Positions 17,369 to 28,351 are shown, counted from the first letter of the stretch. The stretch is 64,000 bases of DNA from Desulfosarcina alkanivorans (GCF_009688945.1 NZ_AP021874.1:4774001-4838000), one strand, 5' to 3'. Notes: generated from the letters alone by a model not told the origin. Made by a program: numbers and translations.

Positions 17369-18462
17369 GATTTTCTTCCTGTCAGGACGACCACATATCG
17401 ATCGTTGGGCAGTGGGTTTAGCCGGTGGCGGTCGATCAGGGCAATCAGCCCGGCGGTGGACGCCGGCAGCACGTCCAGGCCTTCTCGCTCACGGATCAGA
17501 CGTGAGTACAGGCGCATATTCCTGTCCGAGGCATCGCCGGCCCAGCCGCCGGTTTCACGGATGGCCCTGAGGGCGGCGTTGCCGTCGATGGCATGCCAGT
17601 TGATCAGCGGTTCATTGATTCGGGTCTCCCTGATTTTTTCCGGAACCAGGTCTTCACAGATGGGCCTGTTTTTCAGAGCGGCCTGGACGATGGGGTTCTT
17701 CCGAAAGGAGGAGCCGGCCACCATCCGAGGCATGCGCGAGGTCTTGCCCCGTCGGTGCAGGCTGGCAAATCCTTTGAACACGCCGGCGAATGTCGTTCCG
17801 TTGGAAACCGGCAAGGCTACTGCCGCCGGTGCATCCCCCAGTTCATCGTAAATTTCGTAGGAGATCCCACCATAGGCGGTCAGTTGCATCATCGTGTTAC
17901 TGCCGCCCGGGTTGGCGTCGTACCATTCCGATTTCTCGGCCTGCTCGCTGGAGGTGGCCACCGCCCCTTCATAGTCGCCCGGCACGCGAACGATTTCCGC
18001 TCCCAGCGCCTCCATCTCCCGAATCCGGGGGGTATGGTAGTTCCCCGGGAGGTAGATCACGCAGTGAATGCCGGCCAGGGAGGCCGCCAGCGCCTGGGCC
18101 ACACCGAAGTTGCCGCAGGTGGCCACTGTAACGGTGTCGAAGCCTCGCCGCATGGCATCCATGGCCTGGGCAAAGGCGACACGGTCCTTCTGGGTGCCGG
18201 TGGGGTTGCCTCCTTCGAACTTCAGGAAAATCTGGCGCAGCCCGGTTTCCCGTTCGATGTTGCGGGCGCGGATGAAAGCGGTGTCGCCCACCTCGGAGTC
18301 GATGATGTCCTCATAGGCTTCGAGACGCTCTTCAAGCGTCCGTGACAGATCGGCGGTAATTTCCCGCTGGCGGTTCACATCTTGCTGTATCTGTCGGAAT
18401 TCTCCGGATGCACCGTCCATCAGCTCGAAAGGTTGGTTGAGGCGGCTGTTTTCACGCGTCAT
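17365..18462 (-). CDS. Fold-type II PLP enzyme, threonine synthase-like
   Basis: 365 residues from the ATG at 18462, which has GAGGGA upstream; an in-frame GTG at 18477 overlaps that site. The PLP lysine lies in EGGNPTGTQKDR (Lys92), and the cofactor-phosphate region is ATCGNFGVAQALAAS. The family includes threonine synthase, threonine/serine dehydratase and diaminopropionate lyase; the sequence looks threonine-synthase-like but lacks its usual operon partners. As first gene of the five-gene operon it may make or consume a (D-)amino acid handled by the DgcN/DgcA pair. Exact reaction unknown. Confidence 0.75.
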   Translation of the reverse strand: MTRENSRLNQPFELMDGASGEFRQIQQDVNRQREITADLSRTLEERLEAYEDIIDSEVGDTAFIRARNIERETGLRQIFLKFEGGNPTGTQKDRVAFAQAMDAMRRGFDTVTVATCGNFGVAQALAASLAGIHCVIYLPGNYHTPRIREMEALGAEIVRVPGDYEGAVATSSEQAEKSEWYDANPGGSNTMMQLTAYGGISYEIYDELGDAPAAVALPVSNGTTFAGVFKGFASLHRRGKTSRMPRMVAGSSFRKNPIVQAALKNRPICEDLVPEKIRETRINEPLINWHAIDGNAALRAIRETGGWAGDASDRNMRLYSRLIREREGLDVLPASTAGLIALIDRHRLNPLPNDRYVVVLTGRKS

Positions 18463-19067
18463 TTTCTGTTCCCTCACTCAGGCGCAATACCTGTTTCCCA
18501 TCGACGGAAAACGACGTTGGCCAAAGCAAATTTCATGACAATTTTTTTAAACGGCCAATTATTTTTTCGTGGAATTCTTTCTCAGACGCATCGGGTCCTG
18601 GCGTCTCTATGAAATTAGAAACATTCCGGTAGGTTAAAAAACCCTTGTGCACAACGTTCCTATTCGTGCCGGCGTCACTTGTGCCGACGGCCCCCACATG
18701 CACCCCTGGCTTTCGTGGTGGTGACAGCTTTTTTCTCCGTGAATTTCCAGCCAACCCGCCAGGGGCGGAACGGATGATTCCGGTTTTTCGAAAATCGGAA
18801 TCCTGTTTTCTTTTTATTTTTTAGTAAATATGCCGGGGTGTTAAACAGGTTTCTGCAACGTTTGAATGTTCCCCGGTGCCGAACGGTGTGTGGATGATCG
18901 GACCTGTCAGTTCTGATTTTAGACATGGCCTGCAAATTTTATAATAAAAACAAATATATAAAATTTTGGCCCGATCATTGCTGAAGGTGATGCGTCAGGA
19001 TTTTATAGCCCTCTGGCGAAGGTTATTGGGGACACGTGGTCCTTTATGAAACAAAAGGAGAGAAACG
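18463..19067. other. Divergent intergenic region, 605 bp
   Basis: Lies between the divergently read PLP-enzyme operon and a small exported protein, so it should hold promoters for both. It is AT-rich at 18780-18830 and 18930-18975. No open frame in it has a ribosome site or recognisable product. I found no convincing operator or structured RNA. Confidence 0.5.
18917..18945 (+). promoter_or_regulatory. Putative sigma-70 promoter for the small exported protein
   Basis: Perfect TATAAT at 18940-18945 with a weak -35 (TTTTAG to TTTAGA, 16-17 bases upstream). It would leave a leader of about 115 bases before the ATG at 19068. Judged from sequence only. Confidence 0.35.
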
Positions 19068-19358
19068 ATGAAAAAGGGAAAAATGAACATGTGGCTGGTG
19101 TTGACGATGCTGGCGGTGATCACCCTTCTTCCGCTGCTCGCAATGGCATCGGAGCCGGTGACCATCGAAGGCGAGGTGAATGACAATTTTCAGATTGTCG
19201 ATGCCGACGGTCAGGTTTTTGAGATCGCGGACACCGTTCAGGGCACCGATCTGGTCGAGAACCACATCGGTGAAAAAGCCAAGGTGGTGGGGACACTCGA
19301 GCAGGATCAGGACGTAAACATAATTACTGTCACCACTTTCGAAATTCTGGCCGAATAA
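19068..19358 (+). CDS. Small exported protein, possible OB-like fold
   Basis: 96 residues with AAAAGGAG before the ATG. A signal peptide runs to about residue 28 (MNMWLVLTMLAVITLLPLLAMA then SEP). The mature 68 residues alternate short beta-like strands: VTIEGEVNDNFQIVDADGQVFEIAD, then KAKVVGTLEQDQDVNIITVTTFEIL. This strand pattern resembles periplasmic OB-fold (BOF-like) proteins, but the similarity is weak. Followed directly by a GC-rich terminator. Confidence 0.6.
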   Translation: MKKGKMNMWLVLTMLAVITLLPLLAMASEPVTIEGEVNDNFQIVDADGQVFEIADTVQGTDLVENHIGEKAKVVGTLEQDQDVNIITVTTFEILAE

Positions 19359-19364
19359 GCCTTC

Positions 19365-19396
19365 AAGGGCCCGCCCGCCGGTGGGGGCGGGCCCTT
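19365..19396 (+). terminator. GC-rich hairpin terminator
   Basis: Perfect 12-bp stem, AAGGGCCCGCCC (19365-19376) with 19385-19396, loop of 8, right after the stop at 19358. The T-run is short (TTT within the arm), so efficiency is uncertain. Confidence 0.65.
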
Positions 19397-19414
19397 TCCA
19401 AAACAGGAGTGGCC

Positions 19415-19678
19415 ATGAAAAAAAAGCCTAACGCATCCATGCAGACCCTGGTCGGGATCGTCACTCCGTTCGCCTGGGATGAGTGCGATCGGGTTTCTGA
19501 AGTCTCGCTGTCAGCTACCGACGATGAAGAATACATCATTGAAAACAGTGCACGATTTATCGACCTGCTCCAAAAACCGATCCGTGCCGTAGGACTTGTC
19601 AGGAGCGGCAAGAAGATTCACCGGGCGATCAACATCAAAAAATTCGAGCTGTTGGAAAGCGTTTCGTTTGCTGAATAG
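19415..19678 (+). CDS. Small conserved-looking protein of unknown function
   Basis: 87 residues from the ATG at 19415 with AGGAG five bases upstream (an in-frame GTG at 19409 overlaps that site). Starts MKKKPNASMQTLVGIVTPFAWD, no signal peptide or membrane helix. It contains an acidic patch (ATDDEEYII) and ends with a basic-then-acidic helix (KIHRAINIKKFELLESV). The alternating strands suggest a small beta-rich domain. No family recognised. Confidence 0.55.
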   Translation: MKKKPNASMQTLVGIVTPFAWDECDRVSEVSLSATDDEEYIIENSARFIDLLQKPIRAVGLVRSGKKIHRAINIKKFELLESVSFAE

Positions 19679-19899
19679 GTCTTTGCCGACCACCCAAAGA
19701 GCCCGCCGGCCCGGGAGCAATCCGGTTTGTGGGGCCGTCATGTGGAAGTCTGGACGCATGCCGATCCGGTCTCCCCCGGCCTTCATCGGTGCCGGGAGGA
19801 CGCCGACAACCGGCGTCCATCTTCTCGGCCGCCGCCGGGACCGTTTCCACACCTCGGTGCCGGCCGACTCAACCCCATCAACGACTGCAGGGGGAACCC

Positions 19900-20265
19900 A
19901 TGAAGGAAAAAGATCTGGACTATTTTCGTCAACTGCTGGAAAGAGAACTGGATCGGCTGATCGATAAAGCCGAAGATACGGTTTGGGAACTCACCGGTTC
20001 CACTTCGGACAATGAAGCAGACCCGCTGGACCGTGCGACCCTGGAGCTTTCCCGGAGCAATGTTTTTCGCATTCGAAGCCGGGAGAGCCGACTGATCAGA
20101 AAAATAAAAGAGCGTCTTCAGGCCATTGAAGAGGGCACCTACGGCATCTGTGAGGACTGCGAGGAACCCATTGCCATGAAGCGGCTGTTGGCCAGGCCGG
20201 TCACCAGTTACTGCATTACCTGCAAAAACCACCGTGAGACGCTTGAAAAAGTCATCGGGTACTGA
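19900..20265 (+). CDS. dksA: DksA/TraR-family RNA polymerase-binding protein
   Basis: 121 residues, the usual DksA length, from the ATG at 19900 after AGGGGG. The N-terminal coiled coil carries the tip motif DPLDRA (the D-x-x-D-x-A signature of true DksA), and the C-terminus holds a Cys4 zinc finger (CEDC ... CITC). DksA enters the RNA polymerase secondary channel and, with ppGpp, adjusts rRNA and stress promoters. It heads a stretch of stress genes. It could be one of several DksA paralogues. Confidence 0.9.
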   Translation: MKEKDLDYFRQLLERELDRLIDKAEDTVWELTGSTSDNEADPLDRATLELSRSNVFRIRSRESRLIRKIKERLQAIEEGTYGICEDCEEPIAMKRLLARPVTSYCITCKNHRETLEKVIGY

Positions 20266-20595
20266 ACCCTTGCCCTGATGGAACGCCGGCGCTTGTCTGG
20301 CTGTTTCCCCCGCCTGCTGTCCCTGTTTTTTCTCTCAATTTATGACCCTTCCGCTACCGGATAGCCTCAACCGGGGCTTTTCGGTGGTCAAGGATGTTCG
20401 CGGCGGCCTGACGGCTTTCCGGGATGATTGCCTGCCTCCCCCTCCCGAATGCATCCGGTGTGGCAGTTTGAACTTGTTTTTAGCTGCTTTTTATGGGAAA
20501 TCCGAGCTCATAAGATAGGTGTTTTGGCAACACATATCCTTAAAGCCCTGTCCCCATACACCCGTGGGGCATGGGGACGCCCCGCGCGCAGGCCT
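20266..20595. other. Intergenic region, 330 bp
   Basis: No gene supported. Contains the probable leader of the sigma-54 activator gene. An upstream in-frame extension of that gene (from 20428) lacks protein-like character. No clear terminator or promoter match seen. Confidence 0.45.
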
Positions 20596-22005
20596 ATGGA
20601 TACCATTCTCATCGCCACACAAGAACCGCGAACCAATGCGGCCATCCGCAGTATTTTATCCGGTGGCGGCCGGTGTGCCATTGCCGATCAACCGGACCGG
20701 ATCCGGCAGCAGGTCAAGACCATCGCCTGTGATTGCCTTTTTATCGACCTGCCGCTGATGGAAGCCTTGTCTGGCGGGCCGGACCGGGCCGTGGATCCGA
20801 AGGCGGGGATTCAGCATCTGAAGGATATGCGACCCACGATGGCCATTGTTATGGTTGTCGGAAAAGGCGACGTTCGAAACGCCGTGCGGTATGTGAAAAA
20901 CGGTGCCAGCAACTATATTACCGCACCTGTCGATGCCGATGAGCTGCACCTGGTGATTGATGAAATTTCAAGGGAACGCCACCGGCAGTCAGAGCTTGCC
21001 TATTTGCGGGAGCGGATATGGAAGGATGATTCCCTCGATATTGTCCAGACGCTGAGCCCCAAAATGAAAAAAGTCTACCACAATGTCCTTTCCGTCAGCC
21101 CCACCAAGACCACGGTGCTGTTATTGGGTGAGACCGGAACGGGAAAAACGTTTACGGCCAAACTCATTCACCGGCACAGCAATCGAAAAGACGGTCCCTT
21201 TATCAGCGTTCATTGCGGGGCCATACCGGACACCCTGATCGAAAGCGAGCTTTTCGGTCACGAAAAAGGGGCCTTTACCGGTGCTCACCGGCGTAAGCTG
21301 GGCAAGTTCGAAGTGGCCTCGGGAGGCACCATTTTCCTGGATGAAATCGGCACCATCGCCAAATCAGCGCAGGTTAAACTGCTGACGGTTCTCCAGGAAG
21401 GAAACTATCAGCGTGTGGGCGGCGAACAGACCCTCAAGGCCAACGTTCGCGTAATTGCCGCCTCCAATGCCGATCTCAAACAGATGTGCGATGAGGGCCT
21501 GTTCAGAAAAGACCTATACTACCGCCTCAACGTTTTTCCCATCACGATCCCTCAGGTCAACGAGCGTAGAGAAGATATTCCCCTGTTCGTCAATGCCTTT
21601 CGCGAAAAATTCAACCAGTTCAATGCCAAGGACATCCAGGGTGTTCATCCCGATGTCATGCATGCCCTGATGCATTACGACTGGCCGGGCAACATCCGGG
21701 AAATAGAGAATCTGGTGGAACGGGCGCACATCCTCGAGACGACATCCGAACTGACGCCCGAAAGTTTCCCGGCCGAACTCTTCGATACCGTCGAGCCAAC
21801 CACCGAAGTGGCCATCGACACCACCCAAACGCTGGCAGCGGTGAGGAAAAAGGGGCTGACGGAAATTGAACGCCGCTACCTGAAAGACGTTCTTTCCCGG
21901 AACAAGGGCAGGATCAACACCTCGGCATCAGAGGCCGGCGTAAGTACCCGGCAGTTGAACAAGCTGATGCACAAGTATGGCCTGGACAAAGGCCTCTTTA
22001 AATAG
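20596..22005 (+). CDS. Sigma-54-dependent response regulator (NtrC family)
   Basis: 469 residues. Residues 1-130 are a receiver-like domain with the phosphoacceptor candidate Asp51 (CLFIDLP) and a [13 protein letters not shown] end. Residues ~150-390 form the AAA+ sigma-54 activator core: Walker A GETGTGKT, the GAFTGA loop that contacts sigma-54, Walker [11 protein letters not shown] and the R-finger region. The C-terminus has a Fis-type HTH ([18 protein letters not shown]). No sensor kinase is adjacent, so it is an orphan regulator. Start chosen at the ATG where homology to receivers begins; its ribosome site is weak. Confidence 0.88.
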   Translation: MDTILIATQEPRTNAAIRSILSGGGRCAIADQPDRIRQQVKTIACDCLFIDLPLMEALSGGPDRAVDPKAGIQHLKDMRPTMAIVMVVGKGDVRNAVRYVKNGASNYITAPVDADELHLVIDEISRERHRQSELAYLRERIWKDDSLDIVQTLSPKMKKVYHNVLSVSPTKTTVLLLGETGTGKTFTAKLIHRHSNRKDGPFISVHCGAIPDTLIESELFGHEKGAFTGAHRRKLGKFEVASGGTIFLDEIGTIAKSAQVKLLTVLQEGNYQRVGGEQTLKANVRVIAASNADLKQMCDEGLFRKDLYYRLNVFPITIPQVNERREDIPLFVNAFREKFNQFNAKDIQGVHPDVMHALMHYDWPGNIREIENLVERAHILETTSELTPESFPAELFDTVEPTTEVAIDTTQTLAAVRKKGLTEIERRYLKDVLSRNKGRINTSASEAGVSTRQLNKLMHKYGLDKGLFK

Positions 22006-22507
22006 GGTTTTTTCACACGGGCCCCCTTCAGTATTTCCCGGAGGGGCAACACCTCCGGATCGGGATACTGCACCCGCGGGCCATGCCTTCACTCCTGCGG
22101 GGCGGCAGACCCAATCCTGCCGCTCTGATAGGAAGCATGCCGCGCCATTCCCCGATGGACGTCCACGTGCGTTGCCAGACGCTTGCAGAACCCTCATTTC
22201 CGATTCTACGGAAAATCGGAACTTCTGGTTCTGAACCCAGCTGTTCCTCCCTTGACCCCTCAACGGCGCGGCATCGTTATCTGTTCGCGGGTTGCGGTCG
22301 CTGATTGCCTCTAACCGGTGCCTGAACGACCGGAACGGGCCTTTCCTCGCCGGACCGGTATTCGTTTTACGCCTCACCCTGTCGAGTCGATATAAGTTGG
22401 TATGCTTTTTGGTAGCACGATTCTGCACCGCTGAAAGTGCCTTCCAGCCGGGAGGGCATGGTCGATGCGGAGAACCAAAATCGACAAGCATGAAAGGATA
22501 CTCTTCG
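22006..22507. other. Intergenic region, 502 bp
   Basis: No gene supported. Begins with a T-rich stretch after the activator stop, then the hairpin at 22029-22070. The rest has no recognised motif; a GCACG...TGCA string near 22417 is one base too short for a sigma-54 promoter. Confidence 0.45.
22029..22070 (+). terminator. Imperfect long hairpin after the sigma-54 activator gene
   Basis: Inner 7-bp stem CCGGAGG/CCTCCGG (22038-22044 with 22052-22058) extended by an outer CAGTAT/ATACTG pair (22029-22034 with 22065-22070). No T-run follows, so it may be an RNA-stability or weak termination element. Confidence 0.4.
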
Positions 22508-22840
22508 ATGAACTGGAAATTCTGGAAAAAAGAGGCCCGGGACACCGCTGTTGCCGTAAAGAGACCCAAACTTCCCAGGCCCAGAGACCTCCCGGAAGAG
22601 GTCGGTCGCAAGATGGTCGTGGCAATGAAGCTGGATCCGGATCTGGTATGGTCCCTCAAATATGTGAGCCGGCCCATGGAATTGCATCGAAGTGCCAGTG
22701 AATTCAGAATATATGATCCTGCAACGGCCCATCACAAAGGGCTTGTGGTAAAAAACTGGATCTCCCTTGACGATTTTCCGGACATGGTTCTTTACACGGG
22801 CAATTACGACAAAAGCACCAGCACCGTCGACATTCATTAA
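22508..22840 (+). CDS. Hypothetical protein
   Basis: 110 residues from the ATG at 22508, with AAGGA upstream; the frame extends earlier but without protein-like sequence. A short Trp/Lys-rich start (MNWKFWKKEARD) leads into KLPRPRDLPEEVGRKMVV and a compact region RPMELHRSASEFRIYDPATA. The end, DFPDMVLYTGNYDK, reads as the edge of a small alpha/beta domain. No signal peptide. Family not recognised. It lies between a stress regulator and groESL. Confidence 0.6.
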   Translation: MNWKFWKKEARDTAVAVKRPKLPRPRDLPEEVGRKMVVAMKLDPDLVWSLKYVSRPMELHRSASEFRIYDPATAHHKGLVVKNWISLDDFPDMVLYTGNYDKSTSTVDIH

Positions 22841-22905
22841 TTTCAATGGCGGTGGGCTGGAGGATACCCGTCACCCCTCTGTCGGGTCGACATCGGACAC
22901 GCGAA

Positions 22906-22936
22906 AAATGCCTGCCCGGATGCGGGTCAGGCATTT
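22906..22936. terminator. Bidirectional terminator
   Basis: 9-bp stem AAATGCCTG/CAGGCATTT (22906-22914 with 22928-22936) continued by an inner CCCG/CGGG pair with one bulged T. A-run on the left, T-run on the right. Confidence 0.65.
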
Positions 22937-23058
22937 GGCTTCGGTGGCAGGCTTGTTTGCAGCCCCTTTTACGAGTCACATCACCGATGCATGCCGGCCG
23001 AAGATGAAATTTTTGCAACATATTGTTTGTATTGAGTAAAAAATTGTTTTTTCCGGTC

Positions 23059-23086
23059 TTGACAACAAGTCTTTTCGCTTTAATGT
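23059..23086 (+). promoter_or_regulatory. Candidate groESL promoter
   Basis: CTTGACA (-35 TTGACA at 23059-23064) with a weak -10 TAATGT at 23081-23086, spacer 16. The CTTGA start is compatible with either sigma-70 or sigma-32; no CIRCE follows. Confidence 0.35.
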
Positions 23087-23236
23087 TGAGAACATCCATA
23101 ACAGGCATTGTCCTGATTTCGACAATTACAAACTGATGTACGGACATGGCCGCGGATACCGGCGGCAACGCCACCGGTGCGAGTGGCGCAGGTTCCCGTC
23201 AGGCAAGTTTCTGGAATCCCAAAAAAGGAGAAAAAA

Positions 23237-25160
<1,924 letters not shown>

Positions 25161-25185
25161 TCGGATAAACGCTCCAGCATAAACA

Positions 25186-25224
25186 CCATACCTGTCCCTT
25201 GTCTGGACAGGTATGGCTTTTTTT
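25186..25224 (+). terminator. Strong rho-independent terminator of groESL
   Basis: 12-bp perfect stem CCATACCTGTCC (25186-25197) with 25205-25216, loop of 7, then C and seven T. Confidence 0.9.
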
Positions 25225-25241
25225 GAAGGAAAGAAAACCGG

Positions 25242-26105
25242 ATGAACCTGCAATCGTTTTGGGTCGGTTCTTTCGCGACGAAGCTGGTAAGTACGACGGT
25301 TCTTATCATTATCGTCTTGATCATCAGAAAATACATTGTTCATTGGATCAAAAACAAGGAGACGTTTCCTCCGACATTCAAACGACAATGGGTCGTTCGG
25401 GTCCGCAACATTACCATCTTTCTGATATTCGGTATTCTGGTTGTGGTCTGGCTCGAGCAGCTGCGCACCATTGCGGCATCCATTGTGGTGATAGCAGCGG
25501 CTATCGTAATCGCCACCAAGGAGTTTCTGTTGAATGTGGTCGGTTTCTTTTATCGAACCACGACAAAGTTCGTGACCGTAGGCGATCGCATCGAAGTAAA
25601 CGATATCCGTGGAGATGTGATCGATCAGAATCTGATGGGCATGACGTTGCTGGAGATCGGTCCGGGAGACAAGACCCATCAGTATACCGGGCTCACCATC
25701 TACCTGCCCAACAGTCTGTTTCTGTCGGCAACCGTAAAAAATGAGACGTTTTTGTGGAGCGACTACGTCTTTCACCTGATGACCATCCCGATTAACGCCG
25801 ACGGTCAATGGGAAAACGCCGAAAAGGCGTTGCTGCAGGCCGCCAGGGATGTGAGCATTCCATATATTGACAAAGCGGGTAAGGTCATGAAGGCCCAGGC
25901 GCTTCACCAGAACCTCGAGGAGCCGAGCATCGAACCACGCGTTCAGATACAGATTGCCGAGCCCGAAAGATATAATATGGTATTGCGGGTCACGGTTCCG
26001 GCGCGCAAACGTGCACGCCTGGAGCAGGATATTACCCGGCGCTATCTGCAGATCATGCAAAACGCCAGCGAAACGTTTCACCAAGTCAAGGCAACCGAAA
26101 AATAG
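25242..26105 (+). CDS. MscS-family mechanosensitive channel
   Basis: 287 residues, AAGGAAAG before the ATG. Two to three N-terminal helices (LVSTTVLIIIVLIIRK, NITIFLIFGILVVVWL, then the pore-lining ASIVVIAAAIVIATKEFLL) precede the MscS beta domain: VGDRIEVNDIRGDVIDQNLMG and YLPNSLFLS. A C-terminal alpha/beta region follows. Short MscS proteins like this release solutes under hypo-osmotic stress. It sits just after the groESL terminator in the stress cluster. Confidence 0.85.
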   Translation: MNLQSFWVGSFATKLVSTTVLIIIVLIIRKYIVHWIKNKETFPPTFKRQWVVRVRNITIFLIFGILVVVWLEQLRTIAASIVVIAAAIVIATKEFLLNVVGFFYRTTTKFVTVGDRIEVNDIRGDVIDQNLMGMTLLEIGPGDKTHQYTGLTIYLPNSLFLSATVKNETFLWSDYVFHLMTIPINADGQWENAEKALLQAARDVSIPYIDKAGKVMKAQALHQNLEEPSIEPRVQIQIAEPERYNMVLRVTVPARKRARLEQDITRRYLQIMQNASETFHQVKATEK

Positions 26106-26450
26106 ACCCCTTCCAGTTGTATTTCAGTCCGCGGGAACAGCCGGCACCCATTTATCCCAAACCGCTCCACGGTTGTCATTCCTCACGGTTTTCATCCGGA
26201 TTGGGCGGGCTTTTGGAACCGGTCCCCGAGCGGCCCGGCTTCCGCCGGCCCGCTGGCCCGAGAAAGGCCCCTCCAATGACCGGTAGCAAGCAGCGGTTCG
26301 GTTCGCCCTGTTGTGTCGAGCGCAAAACCGGTCGGGGGGTTTCCGTTTCCCCATAAAACCGGATATGAGGTTTCCCAGAAGATGAACGTTCCGCGACAGG
26401 CCAAGCCGATCGGGTCCTTGTCATCTATCTTTTAAAAGGGAGGATGAGAT
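26106..26450. other. Intergenic region, 345 bp
   Basis: Nothing supported beyond the ribosome site (AAAGGGAGGATG region) of the following gene. GC-rich with several short overlapping frames on both strands that look like shadows. Confidence 0.45.
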
Positions 26451-26819
26451 ATGTTTGATCTGATGCATAACCGCAAACGGCCGGGTAGGAATCTCGTGGG
26501 CTTCAAAAGCGAAATCGACAATTTGTTCAACCGTTTTGTCAATCTTGATTTTCCGCTTTCCCGTGAAATCCTGAAAGAGGGGCACTGGTCGCCCCGCGTG
26601 GATGTCAGTGAGCGTGAGAGAGATATTACCATTGGGGCAAGTTATTTTTCTTCGGTTGGTTTGCGCAAAGGGGAAATTATAACCTTGAGGAGAAATGATG
26701 CCGCCTGGGCTGACGCGCCCTTTCAGATGGTGACATCTGAAGTCATCAGATGCGAAGATGTATTGAATGGCATTTTCAATTACAAGGTGGGCGTCAGGCA
26801 TCTATTGACCTATTTTTAG
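26451..26819 (+). CDS. Chimera of Hsp20 N-terminus and PilZ-like C-terminus
   Basis: 122 residues after GGGAGG. Residues 1-61 read as the N-terminal arm and first strand of a small heat-shock protein: NLFNRFVNLDFPLSREIL, then PRVDVSERERDITI. At that point the alpha-crystallin domain should continue, but it is replaced by GASYFSSVGLRKGEIITL and, later, VIRCEDVLNGIFNYKVGVRHL, which resemble the second half of a PilZ (c-di-GMP-binding) domain. The key PilZ RxxxR motif is missing because the front half is gone. It looks like a deletion fusion and may be non-functional, although the frame is intact. Confidence 0.55.
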   Translation: MFDLMHNRKRPGRNLVGFKSEIDNLFNRFVNLDFPLSREILKEGHWSPRVDVSERERDITIGASYFSSVGLRKGEIITLRRNDAAWADAPFQMVTSEVIRCEDVLNGIFNYKVGVRHLLTYF

Positions 26820-26852
26820 CTGGACGATTGTCGTTCAACCGAGGAGAAATGT

Positions 26853-27341
26853 ATGCAACGCAATGTTAAGATAATGATCGCCTGCGACCTGTCTGCCCAT
26901 GCCCTTGAAGCCCTGCGCTGTGGCGTTTCGCTGGCATTGGATCTGAACGCTGAACTGCTGATTGTCAACGTGATCAACCAGCGCGACATTTCGGCCATGG
27001 AAATCGCCCTGAAAAGAATAAAAGCCGAAATAGACAATTTTCCAGCTACCATCGGTGGATACACGAAGGGGATCAAGGAGGAACGCACCGACGCGATATC
27101 GGCCATGGTAAAGCAGGCCGCCGGCAGCCAAATCCCTTATCGGAGCGTCATCGCCACGGGCGTACCCTTCAAGCGCCTGATCGAAATTGCCAGGGAAGAA
27201 CGCCCCCGTCTGATTGTCATCGGCACCAAAGGGCGAAGCAATCTGGCCGATGTCATGCTCGGCTCAACTGCCGAAAAAATGTTCCGGCACAGCCCGTTTC
27301 CGCTGCTCAGCGTTCGCCCGGAAAAGGGTGAGGGCCGGTAA
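26853..27341 (+). CDS. Universal stress protein (UspA family)
   Basis: 162 residues after GAGGAGAAA. UspA fold: IMIACDLSAHALEAL as strand 1/helix 1, and the ATP-binding signature G-x2-G-x9-G-(S/T) in GTKGRSNLADVMLGST near residue 130. It therefore likely binds ATP. Such proteins are induced under starvation or stress. It follows the Hsp20/PilZ chimera by 33 bases. Confidence 0.9.
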   Translation: MQRNVKIMIACDLSAHALEALRCGVSLALDLNAELLIVNVINQRDISAMEIALKRIKAEIDNFPATIGGYTKGIKEERTDAISAMVKQAAGSQIPYRSVIATGVPFKRLIEIAREERPRLIVIGTKGRSNLADVMLGSTAEKMFRHSPFPLLSVRPEKGEGR

Positions 27342-27609
27342 ACGCACGGGGGGACTTAAAAGATAGGCGGGATTTTCATGGATTTGGGGTATGTTTGGAC
27401 CTTGGCGGGCTGATGCGGGGCATTATCGATAGCACCCGGGAAAACGATACGGCCGGAATTATGGGTGATCACCGGTCATAGGCCCTTATTTGACCGACGA
27501 CAGCTGCGGTGCCTGGCGCCGGCAGGCCCATGCAGGTATCCATGCCCAGGAGGGCACGGATCGCAAGAGGCGACTGGCGAAGACCCATGCGATGGACAGG
27601 AGGCAGACC

Positions 27610-28167
27610 ATGACCCCGAAAGCAACCACCACTTACCCGCTTAAATGGATTACACCAGACATGGCCGTCGGTTATGCCCCCCACTCCCGGGCGGATATCG
27701 AGGCCCTTAAGGCCTGTGGCATTGAGGCGGTCCTGAATTTATGCGCCGAATGCTATGACCTGAATGAAATAGAGGCCGCAGAGGGTTTGGAGGTCCACTG
27801 GCTGCCCGTTGCCGACGAAGATGCCCCTGATTCTGATCTGGCGCAACAGGCAATCCAATGGCTAAATGGGATCCTGGCGCAACACAAAAAAGTGTTGGTG
27901 CATTGCCGATTTGGAATTGGGCGCACCGGCACGATGGTCACCGCATGGCTGCTCGACCAGGGGTATACTCTGGAAGATGCACAGGACATGCTGGGCCATA
28001 CGCCGGCCAAACCCAACAGCAGGCGGCAATGGGATTTTCTGGATGCTTACAGCAGGTCGATCGGCAAACCGGCGGTCAAAAGGCCGCCTGATCTGGAACA
28101 ACGGCGTTCCCGCCTGGGAAGGTTTTTTCGAAAATATGCTCGGATGAATGATTGGTGGACCCGATAG
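27610..28167 (+). CDS. Dual-specificity protein phosphatase
   Basis: 185 residues from the ATG at 27610 with AGGAGG six bases upstream (earlier in-frame ATGs lack one). The catalytic P-loop is VHCRFGIGRTG (Cys-x5-Arg), with the general-acid Asp in PVADEDAPDSD before it and WLLDQGYTLEDA after. A basic Arg-rich tail (EQRRSRLGRFFRKYARM) could contact membrane or nucleic acid. Substrates unknown; lipid, RNA-cap-like and protein substrates all occur in this family. Confidence 0.85.
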   Translation: MTPKATTTYPLKWITPDMAVGYAPHSRADIEALKACGIEAVLNLCAECYDLNEIEAAEGLEVHWLPVADEDAPDSDLAQQAIQWLNGILAQHKKVLVHCRFGIGRTGTMVTAWLLDQGYTLEDAQDMLGHTPAKPNSRRQWDFLDAYSRSIGKPAVKRPPDLEQRRSRLGRFFRKYARMNDWWTR

Positions 28168-28307
28168 CTTCAATCGGTCCCGATTTTCCCATCAGACGGC
28201 GGCAGGGATGAAGCGCCCTTCATCCGTTGGCCTCAAGGGGGCCGGGGGGCGTCAGTTTTTTGGGAAAGAATGACCGTTGTCTGATGAACGCCGCGACCGG
28301 TTTACTG

Positions 28308-28351
28308 CGAGGAAAAAAGAAAAGGGCCTTCCGAAAAAACGGAGTGCCCTT
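28308..28351 (-). terminator. Terminator of the cold-shock gene
   Basis: Read on the minus strand: AAGGGC..TCCG pairs with CGGA..GCCCTT across 28322-28351 with a T6 loop, followed by a T-rich tract to 28308. Confidence 0.65.

Larger units (their letters stand above)
22841..23236. other. Intergenic region upstream of groES, 396 bp
   Basis: Holds a bidirectional terminator (22906-22936) and a candidate groES promoter (23059-23086). I looked for the CIRCE operator (TTAGCACTC and its inverted copy) and did not find it. Confidence 0.55.

Noticed and set aside
18533-18935. Short frames in the divergent region
   Set aside because: No ribosome sites or recognisable sequence; AT-rich intergenic DNA.
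22398-22425. Sigma-54-like promoter (GCACG...TGCA)
   Set aside because: The -24/-12 spacing is one base short and the GG of the -24 element is not preserved.
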